A DNA stretch of 64,000 bases from Palaemon carinicauda (taxonomy: Eukaryota; Arthropoda; Malacostraca; Decapoda; Palaemonidae), in contig NC_090751.1 in assembly GCF_036898095.1 (NCBI RefSeq), positions 71,598,970 through 71,662,969 of the forward strand, written 5' to 3'. This document shows positions 1 to 12,769 of the stretch, piece after piece. The notes under the pieces are model-generated. The model worked only from the letters and a program-made list of their open reading frames with translations, had not been told where the DNA came from and did not search any database. Every line of letters starts with the position of its first letter. The first letter of the stretch is position 1. Made by a program: the position numbers and the translations under genes.

Positions 1-104
1 TGGCACTACCCAAGACTAGAGAACAATGGTTTGATTTTGAAGTGTACTTCTCATGAAAAAGCTGCTTACCATAGCTAAAGAGTGTCTTATACCCTTACCA
101 AGAG

Positions 105-2040
105 GAAAATGGCCATTAAACAATTGTAGCGCAGTAATCCCTTGATTGAAGAAGAATTGTTCGGTAATCATTGTTGTCCGGTGTATGAGGACAGAGGAGA
201 TTATGTAAATAATATGCCAGACTATTCAGTGTATGTGTGTGTAGGAAAGGTAAAATAAACCGTAACCAGAGGTTAGTTAATAGTTCCTTGTTACCAATTT
301 CTAATATTTTCTTTGCCAAGAAGCTGAATAACTCTTTTCTGTTTTCACTGTTCCAGTTTCTAGGAATAGCTGTCTTGTCTGAAACCCTTCTTTGGATTCC
401 TTCTTGAATTTCTTGCGTTTGACCTTTAAGGCTGTTTAGACATTATTGGTCCAACACAGCATCCAGTCTGTTCACATGTTTTAACTGTGACTTAATATAA
501 ATAATAAATTTAGCTGAAGCATAGGCCAAATTTTTTTTGGAAAACTTTGGCTTGATCATGTTGACAATAGCAGCTCCGTCTAAAATTATAGCTGTGATGA
601 CATCAGGCGATTCAGCATGGATTTTGTCCATTGCTTCCGGGCAAGGTAGAAGATCTGACTTTGACCCAAACCGTAGTTTATCCTTGAGGAAAGGGAAGGG
701 ACTCAGCCTGATTCTCATGGGCAAACCGATTGCCTAAATTTCTATCATGAGATTGACAGGCTATGTACAAATGTGAAAATAACTGTCGGTCTTTCTTCAG
801 GGCGGAAATATGAAGCTTAAGCATGGAATATTTTTCTGGAAGGCTTCTGAATAAAGGCAAACTTTTCTTGCAATATATTCTGTGATTGGCCATTTGTTCC
901 TTGAAATTCGTTCGGTTACATATGCTTCATATTGCACAACTGCGATTTCCTTTACTGATCTATCGAATTGGGAATTGTAGCATCTATTATTCACTTTGTG
1001 TCTAGATTGAAATGGTCCGTGGTACACTCTGAAAAAGGGTTACCATGCTCTTTAAATTCAATGGCGATGACCAGAGCATCTTTTGCAAAGACTGACTGCA
1101 TGCAAGCTGCTTCATCGTGATGATCAATAGGGCCCTTTCACTCCAAAGGGCTTCCTCAAATTCACTGTCAGCACGGACTACCTCTGGTTTAACATGTATC
1201 TACCTCCATGGAGCAGCAAGATCATCAAACAGGCCAACAGCTCCACCATCTCTTCTCATGTATTTATCTGGACTACGAAGTTATAATTCTTAAATTCATT
1301 ACGTAGTGCTGGATGACTTTTCTTTAGGCATACCAAATAGTGAATGTACACTGGTTACTATCTGGGTAGTGCACATGATCAGGTGTAAAAAACAAAGGCA
1401 TAGACTTGTCCAGGCATCAAAGTACAAGAGAAAGTTTCCCTGATTCTATGTTCTCACAAACTGTCTCATGAGTATTTGAAGCTCAATTACAGTATTCCAG
1501 CAGAAAAACTGAGGATGTCTGTCAAACATTAACTGAGACCAATTATTAAAAGACAGTTGTTCTGTGCTAAAGATATATTGATATCAAAGGGAGACTAGTG
1601 AAAAATAAAAAGATCGGAAACTCTCACCTGATAGGCATAGTGGGTTCTTTTAACATGAAAAACTGTGAAAAGTGCTCTTGGTTTTCCTGTAGAGCTTACA
1701 CCTGCATTTACCAAAGCTGTATACCAGCCTATTACATCCAGCGAGTCTCCAAGGACATATAGGATGGCTATCTCAATATGTAGGCCTCCCATCATGACAA
1801 AGTACTTGTCTTTTCCCAGGGTGTCAGGGGAGGTCCACTGAATCTGTTTAATAAGACTTTACAAAGGCCGATCAATTGTTGTAACAGGTATCTGGCATAG
1901 GGTAAGGTGCTGAGGAGCACGTCTTACTATAGTCATTGCATGTTTTATCATAACAGGGAACTAAGATTTTTCATGGAACAAGGGCATCACAACTATGTTT
2001 GGTTTTGGTCGAACTTCTGTACCTTGCAATTGTGAATGAA
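105..2040 (-). pseudogene. Decayed copy of an uncharacterised multicopy invertebrate protein family (N-terminal and middle part)
   Basis: Read on the minus strand, pieces in all three frames line up in order with a large protein family that I remember as many unnamed predicted proteins in invertebrate genomes. Its function is unknown to me. Visible landmarks are a GGLHIE block near 1780, a GNPF block near 1036, YEAYVTERIS near 930, LFSHLYIACQ near 765, GSKSDLL near 650, ILDGAAIV near 575 and RRVSDKTAIP near 375. Stops and frameshifts separate every block, so it cannot make protein. No intron borders are evident and the blocks are nearly contiguous, so it may be a retrocopy or transposon cargo. 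Family assignment is from memory of the conserved blocks; strand and decay are seen directly. Confidence 0.6.
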
Positions 2041-2107
2041 ATGTAGCCCAAGAAATAAAATCATGTATACATGCATCAATTCATACTGACAACATACATT
2101 TTATCTA

Positions 2108-2243
2108 GTTAATTATTCAATTAATGATAAACCACTACGTCTGTTATAATTTACATGAAACATGTGTGTGATTTATATCACACACAAATTTCATGTAAAT
2201 CATAACAGACATAGGCATTTATCGTTGATTGAATAATTAATCA
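2108..2243. repeat. Palindromic hairpin element (MITE-like)
   Basis: Two arms of about 65 bp (roughly 2108-2172 and 2178-2243) are near-perfect reverse complements around a short centre at the paired gtgtgtgat / atcacacac. There is no coding capacity. The length and near-total self-complementarity fit a miniature inverted-repeat element or a processed foldback. Flanks are AT-rich and I cannot fix a target duplication. It lies between the two oppositely oriented decayed copies of the same protein family. Confidence 0.6.
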
Positions 2244-2689
2244 AAAATGAAAAAGGTTGGGTAAATCACGGTAGTATTGAGCAATAGTTGATAATTAAAT
2301 ATCATGCTCCATTATAATTAAAGCACATTGCTTATTAAACTATCAAGTACCATTTGTAAGGTTAACATGCCATGTTGTGATGCTAAGAAGTTTGCTAGTC
2401 ATTATCCAACAGACAAACCCAAAAAAAGCAGTCATCACTACTAAACAAGTTTCAGCTACTCTGCATACCATAGATATGAAAAAATAACTAGGCTACATGA
2501 CTGAGCAAGTCCTAAGTCATGACCTTTTTGAAACCAGACTACTTTTTTATGGAGATCCTATTTCATTTGATGTACCAAACTAGAGAATTCGCAACTTATT
2601 GTTGAACTTGAAAGCCACCTAGTTCCTAAAGATTGTAAATTCAAACCTACACAGAGGAAAAAACGTCATCCTTGATTTCATGTAAAAAA

Positions 2690-3765
2690 TTAGGAATATC
2701 GAAACTTTCTAATCTTTCAGAATTTCAGCCAAGCCATCAACACTGCCTATAACTATGCAAGCAGCATCTGTCAGTCAGAAGTCAGAATGTACTCACTTTA
2801 TCTTTGACTCTACAGTGAGTTATCAATTAAACAAGGATAAAGAGCATGATGGGTGGAAAAATCTGTTGGTTCAATCAATGTTGTCACCATGACTGAAGTA
2901 GTGCATATACCATAGCAGATGGGAAAGTTTTGATCAAGCTCCAAAAATAAATAAAAACTACAAATTCCTGCTTGGAATTTGTTGCAAGGGATATAAGTAA
3001 CCTTGTTGTCAGTGGAATGGTGGTGGATGATGAAGTTGTTAATGCACAGATTCGAATGTACCCATTTGTTCCAACTAACAAGAGTAAGCAGACTGCAGGC
3101 TAATTTCACACAGCAAGGAGTGTTGAGAGAGGGTGTGATAGAGTAGTGCTCTTAGCCAATGACACAGAGAGCATTGTGGTTATCATGAGGTATACGATGA
3201 AAGATATCTCTACATACTCTGCCCTTTAGGTTGGGAGTAGATACCTGCAGTATCCTTATCTAAGATCATATACTCTCAGGCAAGAACACTGTGAGTAAAA
3301 TTGTCACCAAACATGCAGCTCTTGTTTACCAGCCCATAGCTTTGACCAAGTTTGGAAACATCAAATCACTGATTGATACCAATATCTGTGTTGTTGAAAA
3401 ATACCTTTCCATGTTGTTGAACAATACCTTGGGAAACTCTAGGCTGATACTCACTAATGTGCAACAGTCGACATATTGATAAACTTCGATGCAACTGTTA
3501 TTTGAAAGGTAAATCTCTGAATGAGCTCCTTCTAACTTCCTCATGTATTTTAGGTCATAATGGAGATGTTCTTTCTGATCGGAAAGGCTGTCACACTCCC
3601 AAACCCAAATATTAGCTCTTTGGATCCCAGTGACTTTAATTGAAAAGACAAGAGTGACATTCTCATTTCCGAAAAATTCCTTAATCTGATTCCATCTGAA
3701 ATACTTGGTATATGTCAGTGTACTTTTAAGTGTAACTGGAGGTGTAAATGCAAGTGAAGTGAATT
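2690..3765 (+). pseudogene. Decayed C-terminal part of a related uncharacterised invertebrate protein family
   Basis: The plus strand carries, in shifting frames, blocks of the C-terminal half of a family related to the one at 105-2040. A degenerate MTEVVHIP block lies near 2895. A VVDDEVVNAQ block lies near 3020, then a SVERGCDRVVLLANDTES block near 3125-3175. SKIVTKHAALVYQPIALTKFG is at 3294-3356, with DTNICVVEKYLS just after it. NPNISSLDPSDF lies near 3605-3640, and a cysteine-rich end (CQCTFKCNWRCKCK) near 3715-3755. Stops occur throughout. The longest open piece is 62 residues from 3291. Function unknown. The cysteine-rich tail resembles small metal-binding tails but is decayed. Confidence 0.55.
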
Positions 3766-3861
3766 AAACTGTGTACAATTTTGTCATTAAGGAAATGAAA
3801 TATGTGCCAATAAGGATTAAATAATGCTCATCATTTCAACTTACTCCACCTCCACTTTACA

Positions 3862-6112
3862 TAAAAATGCCTTTTATTATGGCAAAGCTAACATTCAACC
3901 ATTCTATTGGTTGCAGGGTTGCAGGTGGTTGTCTGATGTAGGTGATGCCCAGGAGATTCACTAATGATGTCCACAAATGAGAGGAGAAAATAGTCCCCCT
4001 ATCAGAAGTCATATGCTTAGGAATACCAAATCTCACTATTCCCCCTGAGAGTAAGGTGGTTGTACACGAAGCGAACGTTGCAGTTTGCATGGGGATGGCT
4101 TCAGGCCAATGAGTGGAGTGGTCAATGATGGTAAACAGGTAATGGCGTCCTTGTGATGTGGATAGGGGACCCACTACATCGACGAGAATGTGACCAAATG
4201 ACGCTGAGGTTGAGGAATTGTGCTTACTCCTGAATCTGGGGGTCAATGTACTTTTGAAGTTTGTCATGAAGTACAGGCACAGACACAATCCTTAGCATCC
4301 TTAGTAATGCCGTTGCCAAATTAACTTTGTCTTCATTAGTTGTGCAGTAGATGAAATCAAACACCTGTTGGGGCAGAGGAGGGTGGCGTTGGAGTTGTTG
4401 AGGGTGACATCTTCCCAATGGTACTCTGGATCTTTTTGTTGTGCTTCTTCTAAGGCATTGTAATCCAATCCCAGGTGAATGGCAGCCAATGTGTTTCTTG
4501 ACAGGGTATTGAAACGAGATTGATTTTCCCAGGAGCATATTGAAGGATGCAGCTGTATTCAGCCATGGCAGAAAGATGTCAGCGTTGACGTGCAGACCAG
4601 GTGTTGGACTGTCGAGTGAAGGCATGCACAAGACACAGATCTGTTAAAGGATGAAGGGCATACCTTCTAAGAAGTGGCAAAAGTGATGGACAGGTCATGG
4701 GTGGAGTAGTCTGATTTTGCTTTGGACGGTTTTCTTGTGAAGAAGTCCAGCTGGTGGGGTGAGCTGTTGATCTCCTGCTTGAGTACTGCATCACTAGCAA
4801 CGTCGCTGGCATTAGTGGAGAGAAGGAGAGGGGCATGGGGCACGGGAAAAGGCAGAGCAGCAGCAGTTGATAGGGAATTCTTTGCATTGCAGAGGGCCAC
4901 TTGCTGAAGGGGACCCCACTTTAGGACATTTGGCGTGCCCTTGAGGAAGGTGTAGAGGTGGACAAGACTGGCAGCAATGGTTGGTAGGAACTGGTGATAA
5001 TTGTTGATTATGCTCAAGAATTCTTGCAGTACTTTGATAGTCGAGAGTGTGGGGAAGTTTGAAACAGCTGATACCTTCTCAGGGAGGGGATGGACACCTT
5101 CAGGAGTAAGGCGGGGCTCTAAGAACGATAATTTGTTGGCACAAAAGGTACACTTGTTGTACCAAATTACAAGGCTGTTCCATTGTAGGCAGTTGAGAAC
5201 GATGTGTGGTTGATGGTGGAGTGCCTCTTTGGAAAAAGAGGACACAAGTATATTGTCCATGTAATGCAGAAGGAGAGGTTCACTAAGATGCCATCCATGA
5301 GGAATTGAAAAGTGGCCCCAGCATTATGAAGGCCAAGACAGGAGTAATTGAAGGTGTATGTGCCGCAGGGGGTGATGATGGCGATCTTGGGGATGTGTGA
5401 ATGGGCACCAGACAATACCACTTTAAGAGGTCAGGAATGATAAACACCTTCGCTTTGTGCAAGTAGGGGTTAACATCGTCAATGTTGGTGGGGAGGGGTC
5501 GTAGTAGAAGTGCTCCGGTTCTGTATGCATGTTCAGACGCCTACAATTCCCACAATGGTGCAGGGAGCCATCCTTCTTCAGGATGAGGTGCAAGGATGGC
5601 GAACATGGTCTAGAGGCCATTTAGCAAGGGCGCATTTCTTCCATTTTGGCGGACGTCTATTAAGCTGCTGCCAAACAATCTTGGGCCACACGCCCGAATC
5701 TGGCAAATACCCGGGGCTCTGTCGTCTTGATATGGTGATAAATACCAGGCTTGGCGAGAACCATGGGTGTTTGGCAAAGTTCTGGATTGAAGACTTCTGG
5801 CCATGACATACGGATGTGGGCATAGGCCTCTGTGGATGTGCTGACGTGGAATGTGAGGACAGAGGGGGCGGGTTGAAGAGGTGACGACGATATGAATCTG
5901 CGTTGACTAAACATTGATATGCCACATCATCCACGGGGTGGAAATGTAATAGGAAATCCGCACCGAGTAGTGGCAATGCTATGTTGGCAACAAGAAATTT
6001 CCAATGGTATTTGGTGCTCTCTAATGATGTCAGTAAGCTTAGACTGATTGCATCATGTCCTGGAAATTGACATTATTAGAAGAAAATGGAATGCACCATA
6101 CCTGCATTATGT
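3862..6112 (-). pseudogene. pol of element D1 (RT, RNase H, integrase; broken)
   Basis: Minus-strand pieces line up with pol of element B: LLGADFL near 5965 after the lost protease core; the RT block around PSLHLILKKDGSLHHCGNCRR near 5580; TFQFLMDGIL near 5300; the RT active-site region near 5240-5260 (TWTIYLC followed by MDNILVSS, shifted in frame); RNase H with LLLSTNASDVASDAVL near 4820; and integrase with ILVDVVGPL near 4195 and TSDRGTIFSS near 4000. The last block breaks before the catalytic glutamate. Frameshifts and stops throughout. Confidence 0.75.
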
Positions 6113-6368
6113 AAAAAGAAAAGATTACTAACACGGAAGGCCAATGACACAAGCTATAGCCTACTTACAACTTTTATGGCCACGGACAACTATCAGCACA
6201 TTTCTTCACATCAGCCCCGAATCTAGAGTGGTAATAGCAGAACTGCGGCTGATAGGCATTAGCAACTGGCTGTAGAGGTCGTTGGTTGGGGCATGAGGGA
6301 GGGGCAGCATATGTTGGTGGTGGGCAGCTTTATCGCCGCTATAGCTTGTCATGTAGTGGGCGTCTGTG

Positions 6369-6985
6369 TCATATAGCATTCGTGTCAGCTTTGGTCAGTG
6401 TTGAATAGTTGTCCTCTTCGTCAAGAGTGGAGGCATTGCTTAAAGTCTTGAAGGCGGTGAAGTGACTGTCTATAAGGGCATCGACTTTGGTCATCAGGTC
6501 CTTCATGGGCAAGGCATGGACATCGGAGATGGCAGCACGTACAGGTTTGGGTAGGCTTCGTACCCTAAGGGTACGAAGAAGGTTCACTTCCCGAGGAGAG
6601 CCATCTGCCGCAGGTTGCAGGCAAATGACACTGGTCATTTACCTGAGGGTGGATGAGGCCTTTTGATCCCCCAATAGCTACTGAGATAACTGAAAAAGCT
6701 TGGCTATCCGGGCAGCTGGCGGTGGTGCGTACTGCTCCTGGAAGTTTGTTTTGAGGATGTTGTACACTACTGGGAAGTCCTCTTGGTCGCAAAGCCAATC
6801 TGAGATTCTGGAAGGTGTCCTCTGGGATTTCCGCGAGGACATAGTCTGCTTTGCTGCTTGAGCAAGTCATACCCTTGATGCTCAACTAAACTTTGGCACA
6901 CTGGAACTAGGTGAATGCTTCTCTGCTGTCGAAGGGCGGCAGTTTCATAGAGGTGGCATTTGTCGAAGACTCAGGGTCGGTGGGC
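6369..6985 (-). pseudogene. gag of element D1 (broken)
   Basis: Minus-strand frames 6885-6565 and 6638-6369 give Gag blocks SSKADYVLAEIPEDTFQ and PREVNLLRTLRVRSLPKPVRAAI, co-linear with the Gag at 43650-44456. The zinc motif CYYHSRFGADVKKCADSC follows near 6190-6245 and keeps the C-x2-H-x9-C-x3-C spacing. At least two frameshifts and several stops are present. Gag would coat element RNA in cytoplasmic particles; this copy cannot. Confidence 0.7.
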
Positions 6986-7047
6986 GGTATTGTAAAAAAG
7001 ACAGGGTGATGCTGTGGATAAAAGGGCGGTGTGCAGCTGATCATCTG

Positions 7048-7257
7048 GCGAAATGAATGTAAGTAAGTTTATTTAATAAGATAACAAGCTTATATACAAA
7101 CAGTTGAGGGCAACAATGTCACAAAAATTCAAACAATGTGAAACATGCAATGGCAAGCTTATACAAGTTATTCTACTATTAGTGCAGGAAAGAACGCGAG
7201 ATCAAAAAAGCAATAGTATTACAGTCTATGAGCGTGTATGAAACGCATTCGGTACAT
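7048..7257 (-). repeat. 5' LTR of element D1
   Basis: On the minus strand the segment begins with tgtaccgaatgcgtttcata, matching the start of the 3' LTR of the copy at 62.19 kb and the D2 LTR in order of motifs. It ends near 7048, before a decayed primer-binding region and the gag start. The inner boundary is approximate because the primer-binding site is mutated. Confidence 0.55.
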
Positions 7258-10200
7258 TATATACATATTATTGTTATTCTCGATGCAAATCAGTCACAAT
7301 AAAGTGTTTTGTTTACTGTATCATGCATGTGTTACGTATTATTTCAAGCTTGAATATGTATATCGTAAGAGATCATATATAGTAAATTTTAATTTTATAG
7401 ATATCAAGGAAATACAAAATACCATACAGTCAATAAAAGATTTTTTCTTTTCGTTTTCAAAAGAATTTCTGTAACTGCACGTAAAAAATAAAAAAGGATT
7501 CCTCGCTCTAAAATCAGCACAAAATGATAATTACACAATACTATAAGGTAGTTTGTACACACACTAACACCCAAAGTATTGCCTCTGTTGGCTGCCATTT
7601 TGAAATTGGTCTTCAGTCGAGAAATAGTATTGTAACTGAAAACCACTGAGAAATTTAGGGTGCATCTAAATATATACCGGTCAGTATATCAGGGACAGGA
7701 CTAAAGTTTTTCTGAATGAATGGAATTTTGACCTACATTTAAAGAAACAGCTTTAGAACGAGAGTAAGAATAAGACAGATTGATTTGGCCCCTGAACCCT
7801 GATAGTGAATGGACACGGGAGGACACAAACTCTTCTTCTCCCCAAATTTTTCTAGGTGTATTAAACATATATGATGATGATGATAATGATGACGATGATA
7901 ATGATGAGGATGATGATCATCATCATTATAATGATCGTCATCGTCTCATGTTTTCGCGTGTTCAGCATCTATCCAAGCAATAAATGAAACCTTTTCAAGA
8001 TATATTGCTTTCTTGGTATCACTCTAATGATCCTGGAACCACGCACACCTGTATCCCATACCGAGGCCTTACACCACTGCCTTTTGCAAACCAATACTAA
8101 TACATACCAGCAAAGAGGAGGTTTGAGGTTTCCTTTAAAAAGTAACAGGATTTCTTTCCCGAAAATCTTACATGAAGGAGAAACAACTGGATCACCGTCA
8201 ATTTTCTATAACATTCATGTTTAGATTTGAATGAAAATCCATTCATTTTCCTTCCTGAAAATTCAGTCGCCGAAGCTATTACTCCCTGCAATCTCTAGTC
8301 TTCTATCGGCAAAACCTTTCTTGGTGTTCCTCTAACAAAATGTTTATCTCTAATCATAGTAAAATATAAGTCACAGGAAATTCTTTTAAGTTCTGAATTC
8401 TTATAGAAAGGGCTTTTTAAATGACAAAATTTTTAGGAAAAACTTCAATCGGAAGTTTGAAGCTGTGACTTTGCTCAAGTTATATGAACAAGGGCCAATC
8501 ACAGGTAATTTATCAAAAATTTAATGGAGTAAAAAGAAAATAAAGTGTAGGATAAGTAAAGAGAATGGATACAACACATTTCTGCTTCATGGCATTTTAT
8601 AATAGATATTGGGTCACAATAGACTTACCCTTAGCTAATATAACGAAAGAGAAGTTGGTGTGCACACATTGAGGACAGAGCAGCCATTACACAAAGTGGA
8701 GTTTTCGGAACCTCGATTCCAAGTTGTAACGAAAACCTAATGAAAATATGTTGAGACATTATTTCCAGAAAACAGCATTTTTATGCGTCTACTAAAATGA
8801 CAAACATCTATTTGGAAAGAAAAAGAAAATAATGAAAGTAATGAAAGACTAAAATTTATATTCCGTGGCTTTAGGTAATTACCTATATTAAAAAAAAACT
8901 TAAATGATCACGTTTTTGTAAGTTTGACATGAATATCTCAGAATCATTTAATAAAGAAAAAGATTGAATGAATCTTATTGTAAATAGCAGCTTCTTTCCA
9001 ATTGCCCCATACACTGGTGATAAATTTATATGGCACTGTATATGGCACTGGTTAGCAGAATCATGGGTTTTGATAACCATCGTAATTTTATGCAAGGTAT
9101 TTAGATTAACAATCTTAGAATAGTCAGAATGGTAGACCTATTCAGTGACGCTTAGGTAATCTTTTATAAAAAGTAACCCACAGGAAATAACTAAGTTGTA
9201 TAAGTCAGAACATAAATACTGACCAAAGAATTAGCGTAAACACCAAAGACATTTTGTAACAGGATCGATGGTCTATGCTGAAAGATCAGAGACTAGGGTG
9301 TTATATTCTTGTGTGTGGAAGGTAAGATGAAATAACTGTTAGACTGATGATGAGGAAAAAAAGTCTTTTACATTTCCAAGATTCTGATATGCTAAAACTA
9401 TCCAATGTCTTGCATAATCGGGAATTCAGATATGCTATGTTCATTATCAGACATCACGCAAAACAACCACTTCAAGTTAGAAACCTTTTACTATGTAGAC
9501 TCAAGGATAACTGTGAATATTCCTTCTGATGAGTGATCGTAAATAGATAGATGAGTAATTAATAGACAAATAGATAGAAAAATCCTGAAGAGGGAAATAC
9601 TTACAGATATGATATAAATATCAAAGGCAAATGATGTTATTCGGATTGTTAAAGTTTTTGTTTGTAGCCGGGAACGAGGGATGTGTCAAGTAAGGCAGGT
9701 CAAACGGGAGAGAATATTCATGTGCTGTAAATACAACTTACTTCTGTTGCCATCACACGGGGAGCAAAACAATTACCATAGGCCAATAAACATAAACGCA
9801 CATATAAATATATAGACATACCTTGGATAGTGAATTAACATCGCATGGAATAAACAATATGCAGCTATGTAGGCGAGATGTTATTTTTATTTCAAAAGGC
9901 AATTAGTAAATCAAACAAAAATGCATTTTAAATCTATCATTGTTCTCATCTCTCAGAGTGAACAAAATTTTTTTTTTTTTTTCTTTTTTGCCTGATAGAA
10001 ACCCAAGTGCTAAAGCCAAAATATCGTAACAAAGACGTGATTTTTAATGCGCGATATACAGACAGAAACAATTAAAAAATAAAGACTCAGGGAGGAATTG
10101 CGCTGTCGTTTATTAATCTGAACTTTTCAAAGTTTTGGAAAAATACAAAAGTTTTGGGCTGTTCATTATTGTTATTCGATTCAGCTAATGGAACTGAATG

Positions 10201-12706
10201 TTCCTACCTTCTACCACCAGGAATCGGTCAAATTAAAAAAGTCTGAGTACTTTGCACAGGATTTAACGAGGGAATTCGACAACAATCACACAACAGAATT
10301 ACAGAACGAATAATGGGAAAAATTATTTACATGGTTTGGCATACCAATAGAGGATCATATAATAGAATTGATGATGCTGACGACGAAGAAAGTTAAAAAC
10401 ACCTAAAACGATTCTAATTGTAATGGTGCTGCTACTAATGGCTTTACGACATATCCAGCTAACTTTGTTAGCAAATGTTAACGAAGAGTATGTAGTCTTG
10501 TTAATATAAGAACATTTTAAATGAAGGGATGCATTTCCATAGGCATTTTCACATAAGTGTATGTGATGTGTTTAATCGATTTTGAAAGGAAACTCAATTT
10601 AGACGTCCTTAGTAAATGGTTTATGAAGTGAAAACTCGTTTATAGTTTGAACGCTGGTCGCTAATAAGTGAATTAAAATGCTTTAAATCGATTTGAAAAA
10701 TGCAGTAAAATTTGACAGTTATTACAATTGGAAGTCAAAACTGCTTATGATCTTGTTGGTTACAAAGGTCAAGGGTGGCCCTCACTTTGTAATAATAACT
10801 GGAGATATTCAGTAGATCTATGGGGTCTTAATTTTGATTTTGTTCGTAGCATACATTGACAGGTGTGCTGTGATATTCCTAAATACACAAGTGCATATTA
10901 AAGGAAACACCCTTAGATTTAATCAGAAACGATACTGAACTCAAGGCATGCTATACTGTTCAAGTTAGTTTCTTGTTTTATCGCACATGGGGAATTTACC
11001 TTCTTAAACAGATTGTTTTATTAAATACAACAATTGAAAGGTTAATTCTTTGCTCTTTTTAAAGAAGCCATTTTTTCGATCGGAAACTTTCTGCATCTGA
11101 ATAAATTCCTGTGAGTATTTTCTCAGTGCAAGCTCCAATTTTCACACAACAGTAACATCAGCGGTCTTCTAAGCAGACTAATGCCTCCTTTCTCCTCATC
11201 TTCTTAAGAAATTCCCTTTTGATTTACCGTATTTTGAAATGATTAGTTTTTCACCATTTACTACCAAAATCTTTATCAATCGGCCTACTTTCCTTTCTTT
11301 TTATATTTAGAAAACGGGTTTATATTTTTTTCTAAATAAAAATATCGTACTCAATCACATAAAGAGAAAATCATGGTAGAAGAATATAAAGAGGGAAAAA
11401 AGGAGAGGTAAGAAGAAAAATTAAAAAGCTAAGAAAAGATTTACAACAAGTAAAAGATAATTTAAGTGATAAAAAACCCTTTTTCCATATTAGTGCAGAA
11501 AGGTGATTGAGCCATTGAAAATAAGCGAATGGAAAGGCGCAATGTACTGCGATTATAGCAGTATGTTGATATTGATTATTGTAAGGAATTTCCGAAGTAA
11601 AGGGATTGCAGATTTGAAGGCGTCGATGAAAATGGAAAAGCTGTTTTGTCGGGGACCACTGAAGCGACAAGAAAGGCAATTAAAATGAAAATAAAAAGAT
11701 TCTAGAAACTGGTGTGGAGACCAATGAGATGGTTGAGGTTCATGTTATTCTGAAAACTTCCTGATGGAATGATTGAGGGGAAGTACTATCCTTTCATAGT
11801 AAGTAAATGGCAATAGAGCAAACTTAGAGGTTATCAAGAGCAAATAATTGTTTAGAATATGCAGAGGAGCGAATGAAAATTTCTACTGGAAAAGGAGCGT
11901 GATCGATAATGCAGAAGTTCTTATGTATCGATCAGAGTAGAAGGATTAAGTTCCGAACATTTATATAGAAAATTAAAGAGTAAATGACACAAAGCGAATG
12001 CAGCAATATTATGTAACTTTAGTTAAAAATTACCAAGGGTTCACGGTGTCGATCTTCACCTTGCACTGTAGAAGATGGTTGGTTAAGAATGATTACAAGT
12101 TTACACGTTACCTTGATGGCAAATTCTTTGGATAAAAGGCAAAGCTGTACCCTGGCGTGAAATAATGATGATATTACCGATACTGATAATGATAATAATA
12201 GTGATAATAATGATAGCATACCAACTTTCCAACTAATTTTATTATAGCTGACAAAGTGGCGTAACTTTAAGATATTCTTTTAGTTGGATTTTGTTCTAAA
12301 TTGACAAAAAATAATCTATAAAGAGGTCTATCAAGTATAAATGCGTCTAATTAATTAGACACATACCGACACATACAAGCATACATACACACCCCCTTCA
12401 GGCTAATAAAGTTAAATGGTAAATTAAGGCTGTGGCACGTATTATTCTCTTGTAAAGGTTCGGGACCCATGATATAACAATTTGCTAAGAATGTGCTCGA
12501 ATTCAAAAGGTACAAATATTTTGGAAATGTCTGATAGAGAAACTTTTTTAAATTTCTTAGAAAAGAAAATAAGTGGAACTTTTCACGGATATAGAAAGTC
12601 TATTACTATTTTCTGCGAAAGTTACTGACCTCAGTCGTGGAAAAGATGACTTTTTATGTTTAAAACAATTACCCCTAGTTTTCAGGGTACATAGGTTTTA
12701 ATGAGC

Positions 12707-12707
<1 letters not shown>
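7258..12707. other. AT-rich region without a supported gene
   Basis: Apart from the GAT/ATC hairpin at 7872-7946 I see only short random open frames, a poly-T run at about 9968-9982 and general AT-richness. No tRNA-like, LTR-like or protein-family signal is convincing. It may be old, unrecognisable transposon debris or ordinary intergenic or intronic DNA. Confidence 0.5.
7872..7946. repeat. Impure GAT/ATC repeat forming a hairpin
   Basis: An imperfect (GAT)n tract (7872-7916) is followed at once by atcatcatc and cgtcatcgtc (7917-7944). The plus strand therefore goes from GAT-rich to ATC-rich and can fold on itself. The open frame through it, rich in Asp then His, is repeat translation and not a gene. 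Confidence 0.7.

Positions 12708-12768
<61 letters not shown>
12708..12768 (-). repeat. (TAA)n tail of E1, read as (TTA)n on the plus strand
   Basis: About twenty TTA/ATT units directly abut the conserved 3' end of E1 (on the plus strand, the block starting ctatgatacaaccctagttgg). The repeat is therefore the 3' tail of the retrotransposon on the minus strand rather than an independent microsatellite. Confidence 0.8.

Positions 12769-12769
<1 letters not shown>

Larger units (their letters stand above)
3860..7257 (-). mobile_element. Decayed CsRn1-like Ty3/gypsy element D1 (5' LTR to integrase, 3' end missing)
   Basis: This minus-strand copy is of the same family as the element at 43.4-47.7 kb. 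From 7257 downward it has a 5' LTR, gag with a C-x2-H-x9-C-x3-C zinc motif, a short intron-like gap, RT, RNase H and integrase. It stops at about 3860, just before the catalytic glutamate region of integrase, so the 3' end and 3' LTR are absent. The protease core is deleted: no D-T/S-G is readable between 6113 and 5980. Many stops and frameshifts mark it as an old copy. Confidence 0.8.

Noticed and set aside
8883..9529. Short frames of 60-70 residues in the AT-rich region 7.3-12.7 kb
   Set aside because: Length and composition fit chance; no motif, no neighbour evidence.
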